Shown: positions 33,323 to 47,000, counted from the first letter of the stretch. The stretch: 64,000 bases of DNA from Echinometra lucunter (GCA_029962745.1 CM057152.1:19293192-19357191), one strand, 5' to 3'. The notes: generated by a model from the sequence alone, not told the origin. Program-made: numbers and translations.

Positions 33323-33488
33323 GGCCCGAATTCACAAAGAAGGTTTAAACCATGGGTTAGCGCACATTGCCCGTACTTGCACTCAAAGAAAACAGACAAG
33401 TGGACAGAGTTCTTTGCCCATGCAGCTTAAAAAAAAAGGAGTGGTTTAAATCACCCCATGGTTTAAACTTCTTTTGTGAATTTGGGCC
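33323..33488. mobile_element. GGCCC-capped foldback F8 (aattcacaaag)
   Basis: The left arm ggcccgaattcacaaagaag pairs with cttcttttgtgaatttgggcc. The inner stems are ggtttaaaccatggg and ccatggtttaaac. Its cap and stem words are shared with 18709-18971. Confidence 0.75.
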
Positions 33489-33672
33489 TTTACGTCTCAG
33501 ATTCTTCATTGTGTGAACCCATTTTCTTTCTATGTCCCTATTTCTCTTTTTCTCTAAATCCCCTCCCTCTGATCACACAAACATAACCCCCCCCCCCCCC
33601 CTTTGTTTTTTCATGAAACAAAATAGTTATTCCTTAAATTTCATTGTGCAATTCAGGCATATTTACACGTAC

Positions 33673-33800
33673 AGAGAGACAGAGAGACACTGAATGAAAG
33701 GAGAGAGAAAGAGAGAGAGAGAGAGAGAAGGTAAGAAAGACGGTGAGACAGAGAGAGGGAGATGGAGTCGGTCAAACAACAAGACAAACAGTCGGAGAAA
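33673..33800 (+). repeat. GA-rich microsatellite region
   Basis: Runs of gaga with scattered other bases; the opposite strand gives a false Leu/Ser-rich open stretch. Confidence 0.85.
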
Positions 33801-33869
33801 GAGGGAGAGTTTACATCTGTGTATCAGTAGCAAGAGAACACATAAAAGACAACAACTCATATATAGCAA

Positions 33870-33890
33870 AAACCACAACAATGTTTTATT
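33870..33890 (-). terminator. Candidate poly(A) signal of the minus-strand EGF gene
   Basis: On the minus strand AATAAA is followed by a GT-rich stretch (ttgttgtggttttt). This would imply a 3' UTR of about 4 kb. Other AATAAA signals lie nearer the stop, so this is only a candidate. Confidence 0.25.
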
Positions 33891-34109
33891 CTCACCAACT
33901 TGGAGCTTTATATGTTTGTACAGACATTGCTTTTATAGACCAATGACTAAGACATTAGAATGTAAAAATAAGATAAATCACAATACACTACTTAATTTGA
34001 ATTTGAATTGAAGAACCAACACCCAAAATGTGATTCATACTAAATTTTGAGGAAACCATCAAGGTTCTGAAGCTCTCAGCATAAAATAACATTGTTTAAT
34101 GTCACAGTC

Positions 34110-34480
34110 GAGGCTTGTTCACATATAAAGCGTCAAAACCCCAAGCCCCCCACGTTTTGGTTTTTTGTTTTGCATGTAAACGAGTGGCATACCAGGTGGC
34201 AAGAAAAAAAAATGCAGAGGCAAAAGGCATATTTTTGGCCTCCTGTTGGCACCAAGGTGTGCACCAACCAAATAATAAATATAGATAAATTATAAATAAA
34301 TATACATCTCATAACTAAATAAAATTTGTCTTCACGAGTCTGCACAAAATTTGGCAAAACTTCACCGTGCACTGTTAGTGCTGCACTAATGTGCATCTTA
34401 TTATAAGTGGCGCATTAAAAAAAAAAAAAAAAAAAAAACTCGCGGGGGTTTGCCACTGCATATTTGAATGAGCCCTTTAA
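34110..34480. mobile_element. Dispersed foldback, second copy of the 29210 repeat
   Basis: It starts ggcttgttcacatataaagc and ends gcatatttgaatgagcc, which are inverted. Inner words (ccccaagccccccacg and cgcgggggtttgcc) also pair. It contains an A-run of about 20 bases. Confidence 0.6.
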
Positions 34481-34514
34481 TAATCCCAGTAAATACTGGT
34501 GTAAGATTTAATAG

Positions 34515-34681
34515 TGGGGGGGGGGGGCTGTTCAAGGGTCAACATCACCCATGGATTGCTGCTATATTAATGAAAATACAATAACATGCCTGAGAAGTGG
34601 GGGGGGGGGGGAAGGGGTGTTCAAGGGTTAATATCGCCCATGGATCGCTGCCATATCAATGAAAATACAATGATATGCCCC
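34515..34681 (+). repeat. Two tandem units of about 89 bp beginning with G-runs
   Basis: Each unit has a run of G, then ttcaagggt, then atcrcccatgg and atgaaaatacaat. The second copy starts about 89 bases after the first and is slightly diverged. Confidence 0.8.
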
Positions 34682-34911
34682 AGGCGTACTGTACCAGACA
34701 AGAAGGAGAAGAGGAGTTGACGGTTTATTTCATGTTTAGGGTGTTGGCTCTTATTGATACATATCTGAAAGACAAGCAACTTGATGAGTCCCAATAAACA
34801 ACATATGTTATGAACAAAAATTATTTTTCAAAATTATTCAATGCCTAAAACATGATTATACACACAAAAAAAATGACTCTTAAGTAGGCTAACTGCATTA
34901 TACCTCTCTTG

Positions 34912-34922
34912 CTTGCTTGCTT

Positions 34923-34962
<40 letters not shown>

Positions 34963-34970
34963 CCCCCCCC
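34912..34970 (+). repeat. GCTT, CT and C composite microsatellite
   Basis: A few gctt units, about 19 CT units and then 10 C bases in direct succession. Confidence 0.95.
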
Positions 34971-36670
34971 CTTCTCGTTATTCCATACGCACCATATACC
35001 GGCTCTACAATTGTTCTACACTAATATAAACAGACCAGTATTTCAGTAATAAATTCATAAATAATACATTAAGAAAATCCAAGAGATTATCTTAAACACC
35101 CATCCAATTTACATGAAAATTGATAATTAAAATACTGTAGAAATAAAATTTACAAGTTAATTCCTAATAACTATATGTCTGATGATTCTACTTATATATC
35201 CTGATTATAGTATTCTTTAAAAATTGTGAGAACTCTGAATAAGAATCCACAAGCAAAGAATGTATCTCATTAAGTATCAAAATTATAAAATTCCAAACGA
35301 GAAAAAAAGTCTGATCATTTAAAATAAGTTTTCAAACAAAAGAAAAGTCAAATTCCCTAGTACTAAGTAATATTTACTGTTCTATAGAATATTTAATGAC
35401 TCCATTATCAATATTTATATTCATTATGTACAAATCCTGATATTTTATCTTTATTTCAAAAACTGTACAAGCCTCTATAAACATATTTAATACGACTGTA
35501 CATATATCGTCCATCATAGAAAGTAGTGGAGTTATATGTGAACTTAATCATGAAAAAAAAAATGCTGTTTCAAAATGGAATAAATGTGTATGATATACAA
35601 AAGCACACATTGTAAGTACACTAATGTCAGAATATTCAAGCACTGATACATCTGTATACAACTTCAATATGTGGCAATGGAATAAACACAAAAACAATAA
35701 AGTAACATGCTATCATCCCTTTGTTGAACTAAATTTTGTGACTAGTATGGGAATATCAATTCTAGTACTTTTAGTTGTACTTGAATTTTATTTCACGATG
35801 TTTTGGGAAGATTTCTACCAGTAAATGTTTTCAAAATGGTAAAATCATGTGCAACATGGCACTACCGCCACAAACCTTTAATAGTTCATTTTAATAAACC
35901 AACAAAGAATGAGGATAGATATTATTGTGGCATTGCATTTTGTTGTTGATTTAGTTGTTCTGCTCCTTGCACATACCTTCCTTCTGCTCAACATATAACA
36001 TTCGCAGGGTGCCAAATCCACTTGATAATCAAATACTCAGGGCACGATACTACAATACAGATATTCAGCCGACTAAATTACCCCTTACACTCTTGCCTTT
36101 TTGCCAAAAGCAGAATAAAAGCCCACATTTCACATTTAAAAAAAATTAATGAGAATGTAAATTCAATTATCCTTCGCTGATATGGATAAGGATGCATGCA
36201 TTTGGTGAATCATACAGAACATTTAGGGCAGCTTAGTTTCTCTTCATCCTTTCTATTTTTTTTTGGAAGCTGGACGGTTGCTGAAGGGCTGTATTGCTCT
36301 ATCATCAAGTTAAAAAACAACCAGATTTAATTTCCGCCTACACTAGATTGAGGCCCGTGCAGTAATCATCAGTAAATTGCCACAAAAAAAACCTGTTGCA
36401 TTTTGTGTGCTTGAGTGTGTACTGAATGGATGGCCAATGAGGATGAACAACAGTACCTGAGCCCAACAAATTAGGTCTAACCCGTAATCACTTCTTTGTG
36501 TTCCATAAGTTACAAAATTGTAACACATTGTATGCCTAAAAAAACCTGCCAAAATTCTTATCGTGGCAGTTTACCGCATCATACGAGAAGAAGCCCTGAT
36601 ATTATGGATATCTTTACAGGGTAATCGATGCATGGATTCTATATAGCCATGCAAATAAAGGAAACCCATG

Positions 36671-36837
36671 CCTGGGGCCCGTTGCATAAAACTTTTGCCG
36701 GAGTTTTTAATGGCAAAATTTGAGGAAACTACGGCAAAAAAAAATATTGCCATAGTTTTCCAGTACATAAAAATTTGCCAGACTTTTTTTTTGCCAGAAA
36801 AAAAGTCTGGCAAAAGTTTTATGCAACAGGCCCCTGG
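36671..36837. mobile_element. Capped foldback F5 (ggggcccgttgcataaaac)
   Basis: The left arm cctggggcccgttgcataaa pairs with tttatgcaacaggcccctgg. The stem repeats ttttgcc / ggcaaaa words, different from the other capped foldbacks. Confidence 0.75.
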
Positions 36838-37765
36838 TGCTTAATCTTCAAAATTGGGTTACAGATCTCTCTGTTAACTGTAGTTGCGGGGATTTGTCCT
36901 GGTTCTTGCTGAGGAAACTTTAGGTTGGCAAAGTATTTTCTACTCTATCAAACAAGTTTGATTCAGATAAATGAAGTAGTTGGGTGTCTCAAATTCTGAT
37001 TCATTTTTCTATGCTTCACACTTGTGAGAAACCTTGCTGGACCAAAGGATAATCTTTGCATATAGTGTGGCATTGGTCTACCTAACCTCATCTATTCTTT
37101 CATTTTTACAAACAATCATTTAAAAGAAGGAATATTTGTCATGACTGCTTTTTGGTCCAAAATACCTTTCTTTGAGTCATCACAATAAGGCTGCCAAAAC
37201 ACATTCACAAATCGGAATACAAATGCTTTTAAACTAAGTGTATTGGAGTCATGTTCAATTTTTCAGTACTGTTCCATCTAAGCACTGATGAATAATTCAA
37301 ACACAATGCTCAAGCCATTGTCAAAGAGATATTCTTTTTCTAATGATCTGCTACTCCATACTAGAGCAGAAACAAAACATTTTGAGTAAACTAAAACTGG
37401 AATGTTCATGCTGGAAATACTTGTTTGGTTCATTCTCAAAGTGCTTGCAATTCATAAACACACTGACTCACATACAATTCTTCTTTCTTTTCATGAAATG
37501 ATAATCTTTCATTTATGTCAAGAGTCTAATATCAATGCACTAAAAGAAACCAAACATAATACCTAATGATTATATACCCCAACAATAAAAAACATTACAT
37601 AATCTTCGTAAATTTTCAGATAGTGATTTGGAAAAACGCATACCTCAGAAATTCATATTAATCAAACCAACGGTAAAGACTGTATAAAAATGAGATATTC
37701 ATATTTACCCCAAGGATTATGTACAAATATGATTACATTGGCAAGCACACATGAAATCGTCTCTT

Positions 37766-37827
37766 GAGAGCTAGAAGGCCGTTAACTCTCATGCTCATAC
37801 ACAGAGTTAATGACCATCTGGCTTTCA
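37766..37827. repeat. Diverged copy of the ggagccagaagg hairpin
   Basis: Arms gagagctagaaggccgtta and taatgaccatctggctttc pair imperfectly, resembling 28657-28715. It lies 63 bases beyond the EGF-gene stop codon, in its probable 3' UTR. Confidence 0.6.
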
Positions 37828-37889
37828 ACAGGCAAAATGGTATCTACACAATAGTACATCAGCTGAGGAAGAGAATGAGAGAGGGTACG

Positions 37890-38019
37890 TTATATCGACT
37901 TCGGTTTGAGTGAAATAAGCGGCTCGTCAACCTGGGCGTTATAGTTTAGAGACGTTAGCTCGTAGATGGCTTGAACAGAGGGGCGTGGTTTCGTTACGCT
38001 GCTGATGTTGTAGAAAAAT
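37890..38019 (-). CDS. EGF membrane protein, last exon (cytoplasmic tail)
   Basis: On the minus strand the acceptor ccttccag is followed by [20 protein letters not shown], then [19 protein letters not shown] and stop TAA. Three tyrosines (FFYN, AIYEL, LNYN) could be phosphorylation sites. The final residues do not fit a class I PDZ ligand. The first base completes an Arg codon with the previous exon. Confidence 0.82.
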
Positions 38020-41000
38020 CTGGAAGGATGACAAAATAAAAAGGAGATAATATACAAATGATACTGTCCTTGACATAGCTTGGAGATTATCGAAAGAAAG
38101 AAATGTAATAATAAAGCATAAAACCTTCTTTTTCTTTCCAGAAATTTGTAATACTGAAATGTCATTCTTTTTAAATATGATTGTCAATCATTGTCGAAAA
38201 AACATTCTCTGTTCAGGGGTACCAAAAATACTGTGAAAATGATATATTTTCAATATTATGTGCATATGAGGATGAAACATTATCATTACTATAACTGATT
38301 CTGATTGGGCCTATGGTACACAGAATATACAGCAGTTCACACTAATTTCAGACACACTTCACAAACTGTTATTCCTTTTCTCTCAACAAAAGATCTGATA
38401 ATGATTTACTGTATGCTCCACAAAGCTTCATTCATACAAATTTTTTCAAAAATTATTATTTGTATTATCATCATCATTTATTCAGCCTTTTCACAAAACA
38501 AATAAAACAATGTCCTCAGTTTGATGTAATAAACATGAAAAGAACATCAGTCATAAATACACATGCCCATTGCATAAAACTTGCATTTGAACGCAACTTT
38601 GGAAAATCAAATGTAACTTTATTTTCAGCCAATCAGAAGGGCACATTGAGGACTTGCACTTGACTTTTAGGAGTTGCGATCAAACACAAGTTTCATGCAA
38701 CGGGCCCCATATGTCTTAATGGCCGTCTTCTCAGCACAACAGTTGGCTACCAGGGAAAGGGAAAGCAAATTTGATTCCTGTAACCTTAATAGTTCCTCTT
38801 CCTGACCAACAGATGCACTCAGAAGACTGGTAAAAATATAGCATGAAGGTAAATAAAATGTAGCAATTCTTTAACAAAATTACTAAAAAAAAAAAAGGGG
38901 GGAACACATAAAATAATGATAATTCACAAACAATGAGGTTATTCCTAAACGTGAAAACTAAACTGCCCTACTTTGACAAAAGAAATCAAGTGACGCATAA
39001 ACAAAATTTGAGTTATTTACATTTTCACATTTTATATAGTCTGCCCTTCTTCCGGGCCAAATTTTATTCATGAACACTCATCCTGCTAATGCTACGTTCA
39101 CACCTTTGCGTATTTGGCTTGTGTATTGCTGCGCTATCAATTCACAGCCGTACCCAGCAATACACAGCAAATCTGACGCGAGCAGTCACACTATTGCGTA
39201 TCTAGCTCGTATTATGCTGCTCATAAAAAGCAAATGGCGTACGAGCTAAACTCGCAGTATATTGAGCACTAACGCAGCGGTTCTTGCTGCTGCGAGTGGT
39301 GTGCGAGCAACAGCGCAACATTACGCGCAATCATGCGAACAACAACAAGCTAAAGTGAGGTAAATCGTGCAAGAAACGCAGCTATAGGCAATGACAAGCA
39401 CTCCAAAAAGGAGACGATGTGACCTTGAACTTGCGTGCGATAATTTAAAAAATTTTAAAACTAGCGAGCAACCAGTGCAGGTCTATGCGCTAGTCTGCGC
39501 GTTGAGTACGATGAGAACACGTCTCATTGCGCTTTATTGGGTATGGCTGCTTATGTCTGCGTTTGGTCAATACGCAGCAATATGCAAGCCAAATGCGCAA
39601 AGGTGTGAACGTAGCATAAGAGATAGGTTAGCCAAGACATCATGGTACTGCATTAACGTCAGTGTTAACGACAGATACATTTTGCTCTATTACCAGAAAT
39701 GTCACTTTTGTCATTTGCTTCCTTTTGTCAAAGTAGGGCAGTAGAGTATTATCTTCCACTGACCTGTCATCATCACCACCTCCAGCTAATGGCTGTATCT
39801 TCCTTGGATTAGTGCCCTTTTGTAACCAGCACACACAGATGGCAATTATACTCATGGCGACGGAGAGTGCCCCTGCTAACACACCTATCACAATATAATA
39901 GTTGTGCTGTTGAGGTCCAGGATTGCTGTGGTGTGGTGCATCGTGCTCAATAAATGATTCGGGAACTGTTAAATATATGACAAAATAAAAAAAAAGCATC
40001 TGACTTAACTCTTTGTTACCACAAGGCAATAAAAAGCTAAATGACTATCACTGTATAGCAAAGCACTTTTGTTCACAGTAATTACAGAGAATGGACATTA
40101 TGTGACGAAGCTGAGACACTAAACTTATATCAATGGGGGTGGGGTGGGGGGTATGAAATGAAAACCTAAAATATAGTATATATATGCATTATGAAATCTC
40201 AAAACTGTCATATTGACACTCGATATGTGACTGACAGATCCTTGAAACTGACAAATCTAAAATAAAACATTTCTTAAAAGCTATACGCAAAAAGTGAGTA
40301 ACATAAGACCAGAAGGGTAAAAGAATTATCGATAATAAAAAAAAAAAAATCTCATTATATCATGTACCTGAAAGACAGGAAGCTACCTCAATATAATTTA
40401 GAAACATCCCAAGGAAAGGGAACTCCAAAAATAAGTAATAAATTCTCATTACATCATGCACCTGAATGGCAGGAAGCTACCTCACCATAATTTAGAAACA
40501 TTCAAAGGAAAAGGAACTCCAAAAATAAGTTCTCAAAAGAATATGATTCTCCCACAATCTTAAAAACTTTCTTAAAATATTATATACCACTAAAATAGAA
40601 TCCAACCTGCAAGCTTTGCAGATTAATGTCGCATGACGTCGCAGTTCTGATAAACATTTAAACCTGATCAATAATCTACAAGAGCTAAAAGCAGACATTT
40701 AATCGACAGATGCAATTATATTGATCTTCCCAGATGAATTATAACAGATGCAATTGTGTTGATTTGAACGACACGTAATGCAAATCATATTTGCCCAGGG
40801 CGAGTCATAAAATATTGACTTACTCTGACAGTGAATGCCTTCGAAACCACCTGTACAAAGACATGTGTATGAATTGACTTCGTCCCTACAGCTACCACCA
40901 TTCAAGCATGGGTTTGATTCACATTCGTTGATATTGACCTCACATTGAACACCTGAAGAAAATACAGGTATAGAGGGAATAAGAGAAATCACTGTAATGG

Positions 41001-44000
41001 TTAAACTGTTGAAATTATGCAAATATACTTGTTACTGGAATACATGAAGATGAAAAGAGAAAATCGTTTGGAAGTATCTGAAGAGACAGTTTACATATGA
41101 GTATCAGGGCAAAACATACCACATATTTAATTAAAATATTTTCAAAATCTTTGAGAAAATGATTTTTAAAAAGCACAAAGAAAAGAAATATGCCAACAAA
41201 CAAATTATTGTAGATATCTACCCAGGCAATGTAACTACATTATTACTAATAGAACCTATGTTCAAATGGGAAATGAGTTCTTGTATTTCTGACACATTTC
41301 TAATTATACTTCACTGTTGTTAGGTCTATAATTCAACATTTCCAATTTTTCAAATCTCTATTCATTATGATATCATTACACAATAACCCCCAAAAATGTG
41401 AAATAGTGAACACAGATATCTGGGAACAATCGATCTAACCTGTGAATCCATGATTACAAACACACGAATACGTATTTCCTTCATCCACGCACACCGTTGC
41501 ATTATGACAGGGGCTCGACGCGCACAGGTCAACTTTAGTTTCGCAGTGTTCTCCCGTGTAACCAGGGCCACAGTCGCAGCGATAGTCATTGAGTTCATCA
41601 ATACAGAACCCTCCATGGAGACAGGGGCTGGATACACATTCATTGTACTGGATCTCACATTGGATGCCTGTGTAGCCTGCAAAGATAAGAAATTTGGAAA
41701 TAGTTTGACAGTTGGTCGACATGCAGAAAACTCTAAAGGTTTGAATTCAAGATTCCATGATTTCAATGAATATTTTGAATATTTAAGAATATTTCCACTT
41801 GTTATGTACAAAAGATGTGTTTCTGTGTCTTCCACTTGAGGCAAAGAACACAAATCTCAACTAAAAAAAAATTGTATAATTTTGCTATCACTTTCCTTCA
41901 TTTACCCCTACATTCTTTCACAAGATCAATTAAATTGAAAAAATACACAGTTAATTTTATGATCATGCAGTATTTGGCTTCACCTTTACAGAAAAATACA
42001 ATCGCTACCCTCTAGTCTCTAGATCACTTCTAGATATAAGTGATTAGGATAGGAGGTGTGCCACTACACCGGGGTTTCCCCCTACTCTTCCATAAAATAC
42101 CAGTAGTGTGGATGACTGTACACGTGCATACATACATGCATGTATAATTTTACATTCTATCAAAAGGATGGAATGTTTCTAACTGTAACCTAAACCTTTG
42201 TCAACTAGAAATATCACTGAACGTGATTAATACCCCCGCCCAATTGTGTGTGCTGAATTTCCTGAGCACTGCTCAAAAAAATGTGGAAGTAGTTCAATCT
42301 GCAATATTTTCCCCTGACTTATTGCCAAAATATGCCATTAACATGACAATGCAGTTTCCGACACATAAAAAATATGTCTTGCACGTCTTCACCACAAGAC
42401 CAATGTGTGTGCCAAATTTCATGAGCACTGCTCAAAAACTGGGGAAGAAGTTCGATCCGCAAATTTGCAATGGACCAACTGCCTGACCGACTGACTGACC
42501 GACCATAAACTGATTCCTATATACCCCCTTCAAACTTTGTTTGACGGGGTATAATAAAACAGGGGAAGGGCATGATAACATACAATGAAGTCTTCAGTCA
42601 TCCCCCCCCCCCCCCGGCTGGATTTGATTTGGAGTCTATGATCTCTAATTTGACAGGCAGATTCTTTCTCACTAAGCTAAGCCAACTAGCTTCCTCAAAA
42701 TCAAATATCTAATTATTAATCACTAATGAAATGAATACAACATTCCTTCCTCCTTCCTCCCCCCCCCCCCTCTCTCTCTCCCCCTCTCTCCAGTAATCAA
42801 TCCCTTTACGCTATCCTCAATCAGAGCTTTAGATTTGGGATAAACCTGCTTTCCTGACTGCCTTTCACTTTCTTTTGTACGCTCTAATTACTTCAATGAG
42901 CAATTCATAAATTATTCAATCCAAACAAATCCAGTGATCTAGGAAGCATGAATATCATGCATGACTGATGGTGAACATGATTAGTCCTGAAAGTAAATGC
43001 AATGTCCGGAAATCGGAAACATATAAATCGGCTCCTGCTATCTGGGACGCGGGACGTCCTGCTCCAGTTTTGCTAATCAGCTGATCAGTATGACAAAAGT
43101 CCCATAAAGAATGCATTACAAGGATGAATATGAGTATCAAGGTTTCATATGACATGCTATTATGTCCATCCTCATGGGTGGGTCTTCATCAGCTTAGGAG
43201 AATAGCCTGCTATTTGAGGCTCTCGGGGTATTTGCCCGAACTCAGGTGAAGTGTGAAGTTGTGTCTTCATCAGCTCGAACTCCATAAATTGCAATCTAGC
43301 TCAACTTTAAGCCCGATTTTGGCACACATGCATGATAGGATTGATAAGTCAGCTCTTGAAGCTCAAGCTGATGAAAACACAATGAAAATAGCCTGCTATT
43401 TTGTGAATCAGCAAGCTATTCTGCCTATTAGCCAAAGATTTGGGTTGCTTAATTTTCAAGCGATATAGCTGGCTAATTCTGTCCTCATCTGAGAATTAGC
43501 TGGCTATTCTCTGATCGGGATTATTCATGTGATTAGAAAATAGTGGCTACTTTTCATGCCCGAGCTGATGAAGACACATCTCACGACAGAGACTGAGATG
43601 AGACCCTCATCAAGAAGTAATCCAAAGATCCACAAACACCACATGGGTATCTATGGGTGGGAAACATCAGATGGAAGACCTCCAAAGAGAAAATTAATCG
43701 CTCGCAGCGAGAGTGAGATAGTAATGGGCCACATTTCCTAATGAAAACAAACACCAAAGAGAGACCTTTCAGTGTGGTCGAACCTCCGCTCACTTTCACG
43801 GAAATGGCTCGTTGCATTCATGTTAAAACTTAATGACTACTTCATTATTCAGTACCGACACCATTCACTAGATGAAAGCTAAAAGCTACATTAGCATACT
43901 GAAGAGTATTAGTTAATTCATCTGGTAAAATAGCTCTCCTAAAGCATGTGTGGAATGAAAATGTAAAAGGGCAAAGCTTTGGGAATGCTGCATAATACAT

Positions 44001-47000
44001 TTCATAGAAAATGAAAAGCCACTTTATAGCAAATTGGTAGTTTCTGTGTTATCAATAACAGACTTTTAAAGGGTATCAATAACCTACAAAGTAATAGTAT
44101 AACTAAGATCAACCTCTAAAAAATTTACTAGAGTATAAAAAACAAACATACAATAACAACACTGAACGTGGAACCAAAGTCAGAAAGTCAGACTCAGATT
44201 CCATGTGCACCTTTTCCTATGTACGTGCGAATGGGTGTGTCAAACAGTCACTTTAGCATTGATCAAAAATTCGTTTTAAATCTGCAATCTTACAGGTATG
44301 ACATTCATAGCTCATTTTTCAAATACAGAACTCCTAACATACTTATAAAAACCATTTATTGATTTAATGCTACTCTTTCATATAGGAATGCCCCTGCATA
44401 CATTTATGGATTTTTCATAGTTTCAATCTACTTTGAAAAGGCTGACATTTCAAAATGGAAATATTTTGACCATCACGTCCCTTCTCCTTCAACTCCTCAT
44501 CATTTATAAAAGTCCACTTATTTGCCACAAGAGAGAAAGGAATAGAGGGAGAGAGAGAGAGAGAGAGTGTGTGTGGTGATGTGAAGATATTGAATGTTGA
44601 TCTTGCACTACATATATAACAAATGCTTGAGCTGACACAATATCATCCCAAATTACATTTCACGATACATTATTGCCAGTATAAGGCCTGCTCTCATTAT
44701 GAGGCCAACATTGAATGTGGGGGGATTTCTGAGTAGTATATATAGAGAGAAACAAATATTTATATTGAATATAAGACCTATTATGATAGCCGGCTCTGCT
44801 AGGAATGTGCTCCATCTTACCAATTTGCAACATATTGGTTGGGAAAGTATGCCATTGTTTTCTCAACACACAAAAGGCAAAGTACTTTCCTGTTCATTAC
44901 AGGGAGATCCCTACAACTTTAAAATATTGCTTCTCTTACTATATTTCTTTCCTTTAAGCCTGAACATTTTGTGCTAAATGCTTACCAGACCAATCTGATT
45001 ATGATTTGACACATACAGTCATCAAGAAATCTCTCTCTCTGCTTTGTTCTTTTAAACTACACCCAACCTTAAATATCCTCCTATTAATTCTGATGAATAT
45101 AAACTAAAAAAAAAAAAAGGAGAAAACCAATCATGGTAATTACAACTTTCATTGTCTACAAGTTTTCACATTCATCTGCATCTCCACCTCAATCCCCCAT
45201 CCTTCCCAAAAGCTATTCTATCTCTACCCCCCAATGCATTAGGGATTTTATAACGTAACCGCTTCTGAAAAGCTGCAGTAATGTGGTTTAAGGCCCAAAT
45301 TTCACGTTCTGGTCAATTTCATGCACGACTCACTTCAGGCACGCAACACTCTATCCCCCCTTTCACTAATGAAAGAGAAATCAAATCTGGCAGGGTATTA
45401 CCATGCAAACGCAGTAAAACATCGTCTTGAAAACAATCTCACATGGTCTCTCAAAATGTTATTGTCACAGAATCCCCTGCCTATCATGTCTTTGCGGCTT
45501 ATTCTCAGGATTGGATGGGGAGGTGCAAGGGGGGTGGTTTTCGTCGTACGTTTAGTCACAAAATTGGAAAGATAAGATAGATGAGATTCTGTGTCCATGA
45601 ATTAGAATCTCTTCAAAGAAAGATTTACTGAGGGTGGCACAGGATTGTTGCGAAGAGCCAGCAGGATATTAACTCGTACTTCAACATTAGAAGCGTCTTC
45701 ATCAGCTCAAGTTTTAGAAATATAGCGCACTATTGGGATCTCGGGTATCAGCCCGAACTCCGCTGAAGCGTGCAATTGCGTCCACATCAGTTCAAGCTCT
45801 GTATATTGCAATCTAGCTCGAGCTATAGCCCGATGTTGGAGCATGAGCATGATGGGATCGATAAGCCAGCTCTTGAAGCTTGAAAATAACCCCAATTTTT
45901 GAGTGAAGTGGCTGGCTAATTATAATTCTGTCTTGATCTGAGAATTAGCTCTCTATTCTCTGGTCAGGCTATTCATGCAATAAAAAATAGCATGCTATTC
46001 TTCAAGCTCAAGCTGATGATAACACACATTCAGATATCTAGTGGCAAACCCCTGAGGAAAATCCCCACTTTCTTATTTTTAAACCCCACCAATTATGATA
46101 ACGAGATGCACAATGACGCGTCGATACTGTAAATGCAGAAATGTTTGCGGATTTTGCACTATTCTGGGAAAGCGTGACTTCTAGAACTCACAAAAATATT
46201 AGCATATGCACCAAAATATCAAATCAAATCTTACACTTTTGTGAGTGAGTAAATGTGCAGCACAAATTTAAGAAATTTAAGAACCTGGGAATATGTTCTT
46301 GGGTCGCTCAGCGCGAAAATTTAATCACGCAAAAATAACAGCGTTTACAGTGATAGCTTACACTCGAATAAAAGAGAGTATTGCCAAGTTGCACAGATAA
46401 ACTTGTGATGTCATAATTCACGCTAAGTTTATAGGAATTTGATTGATCCATGCCTTCTGCCAGCAGGAGGCAAAAAAGATGCCTTTTACCTCTACATCTT
46501 TTTAAAAGAAAAAAAATAAAACATTTTGCCCCCTCATATTCCGTTCATTTAGCACTGCTGGGGTGACAAAACTAACTCAATTTTGGATGAAATTTAGTTC
46601 TTTTCATAATCTTATAGCTAGGAACACTCAAAATGTATTTTCAAACACTAACATGCCCATCTGCAAAGATTAGGCTACTACTGATAAACAAAACTTGACT
46701 CCCTCCATAGGCTGTAATGCTAAGGAAGCCATGTTTTTTGACAAGGTTTTGTCGCCCCAACAACGTTATGTGCAAAACACCAACAGGGTTTACTGTGGAG
46801 GTTTCCTGCTTCAAATGAGAACAAGACTTTACGGTCCTTCTGATTCTAAACATATTATCCTGGAGGATTAAATACCCAACGTGACGTTCTTGAGATCCAC
46901 ATTGAATAACAGGAGACAAAATAATTGGATACTTTTATCCCAGGTATTTGAGAGTGCTGTGTCGGTAAAAAGGAAAAAAAGCAAACTTTGAAAACACAAC

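Larger units (their letters stand above)
30107..37889. other. HECTD1 3' UTR, intergenic space and likely 3' UTR of the EGF gene
   Basis: No gene is supported in this 7.8 kb between two convergent stop codons. It contains the tail duplication, candidate poly(A) signals, AT-rich sequence, a GA-rich run, foldbacks at 33323 and 36671, and tandem G-run units at 34515. Open stretches here are short and low in complexity. Confidence 0.7.

Noticed and set aside
33663..34011. Basic or Leu-rich open frames near 33.7 kb
   Set aside because: They are products of a GA/CT microsatellite.
39640..39763. Continuation of the transmembrane exon into an alternative tail
   Set aside because: A good donor (gtcagt) and a matching phase with the exon at 38019 make the spliced tail more likely. 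Retained-intron use is noted only as a finding.
44699..44977. 92-codon plus-strand open frame
   Set aside because: No recognisable motif, atypical composition and no splice context; it is treated as chance.
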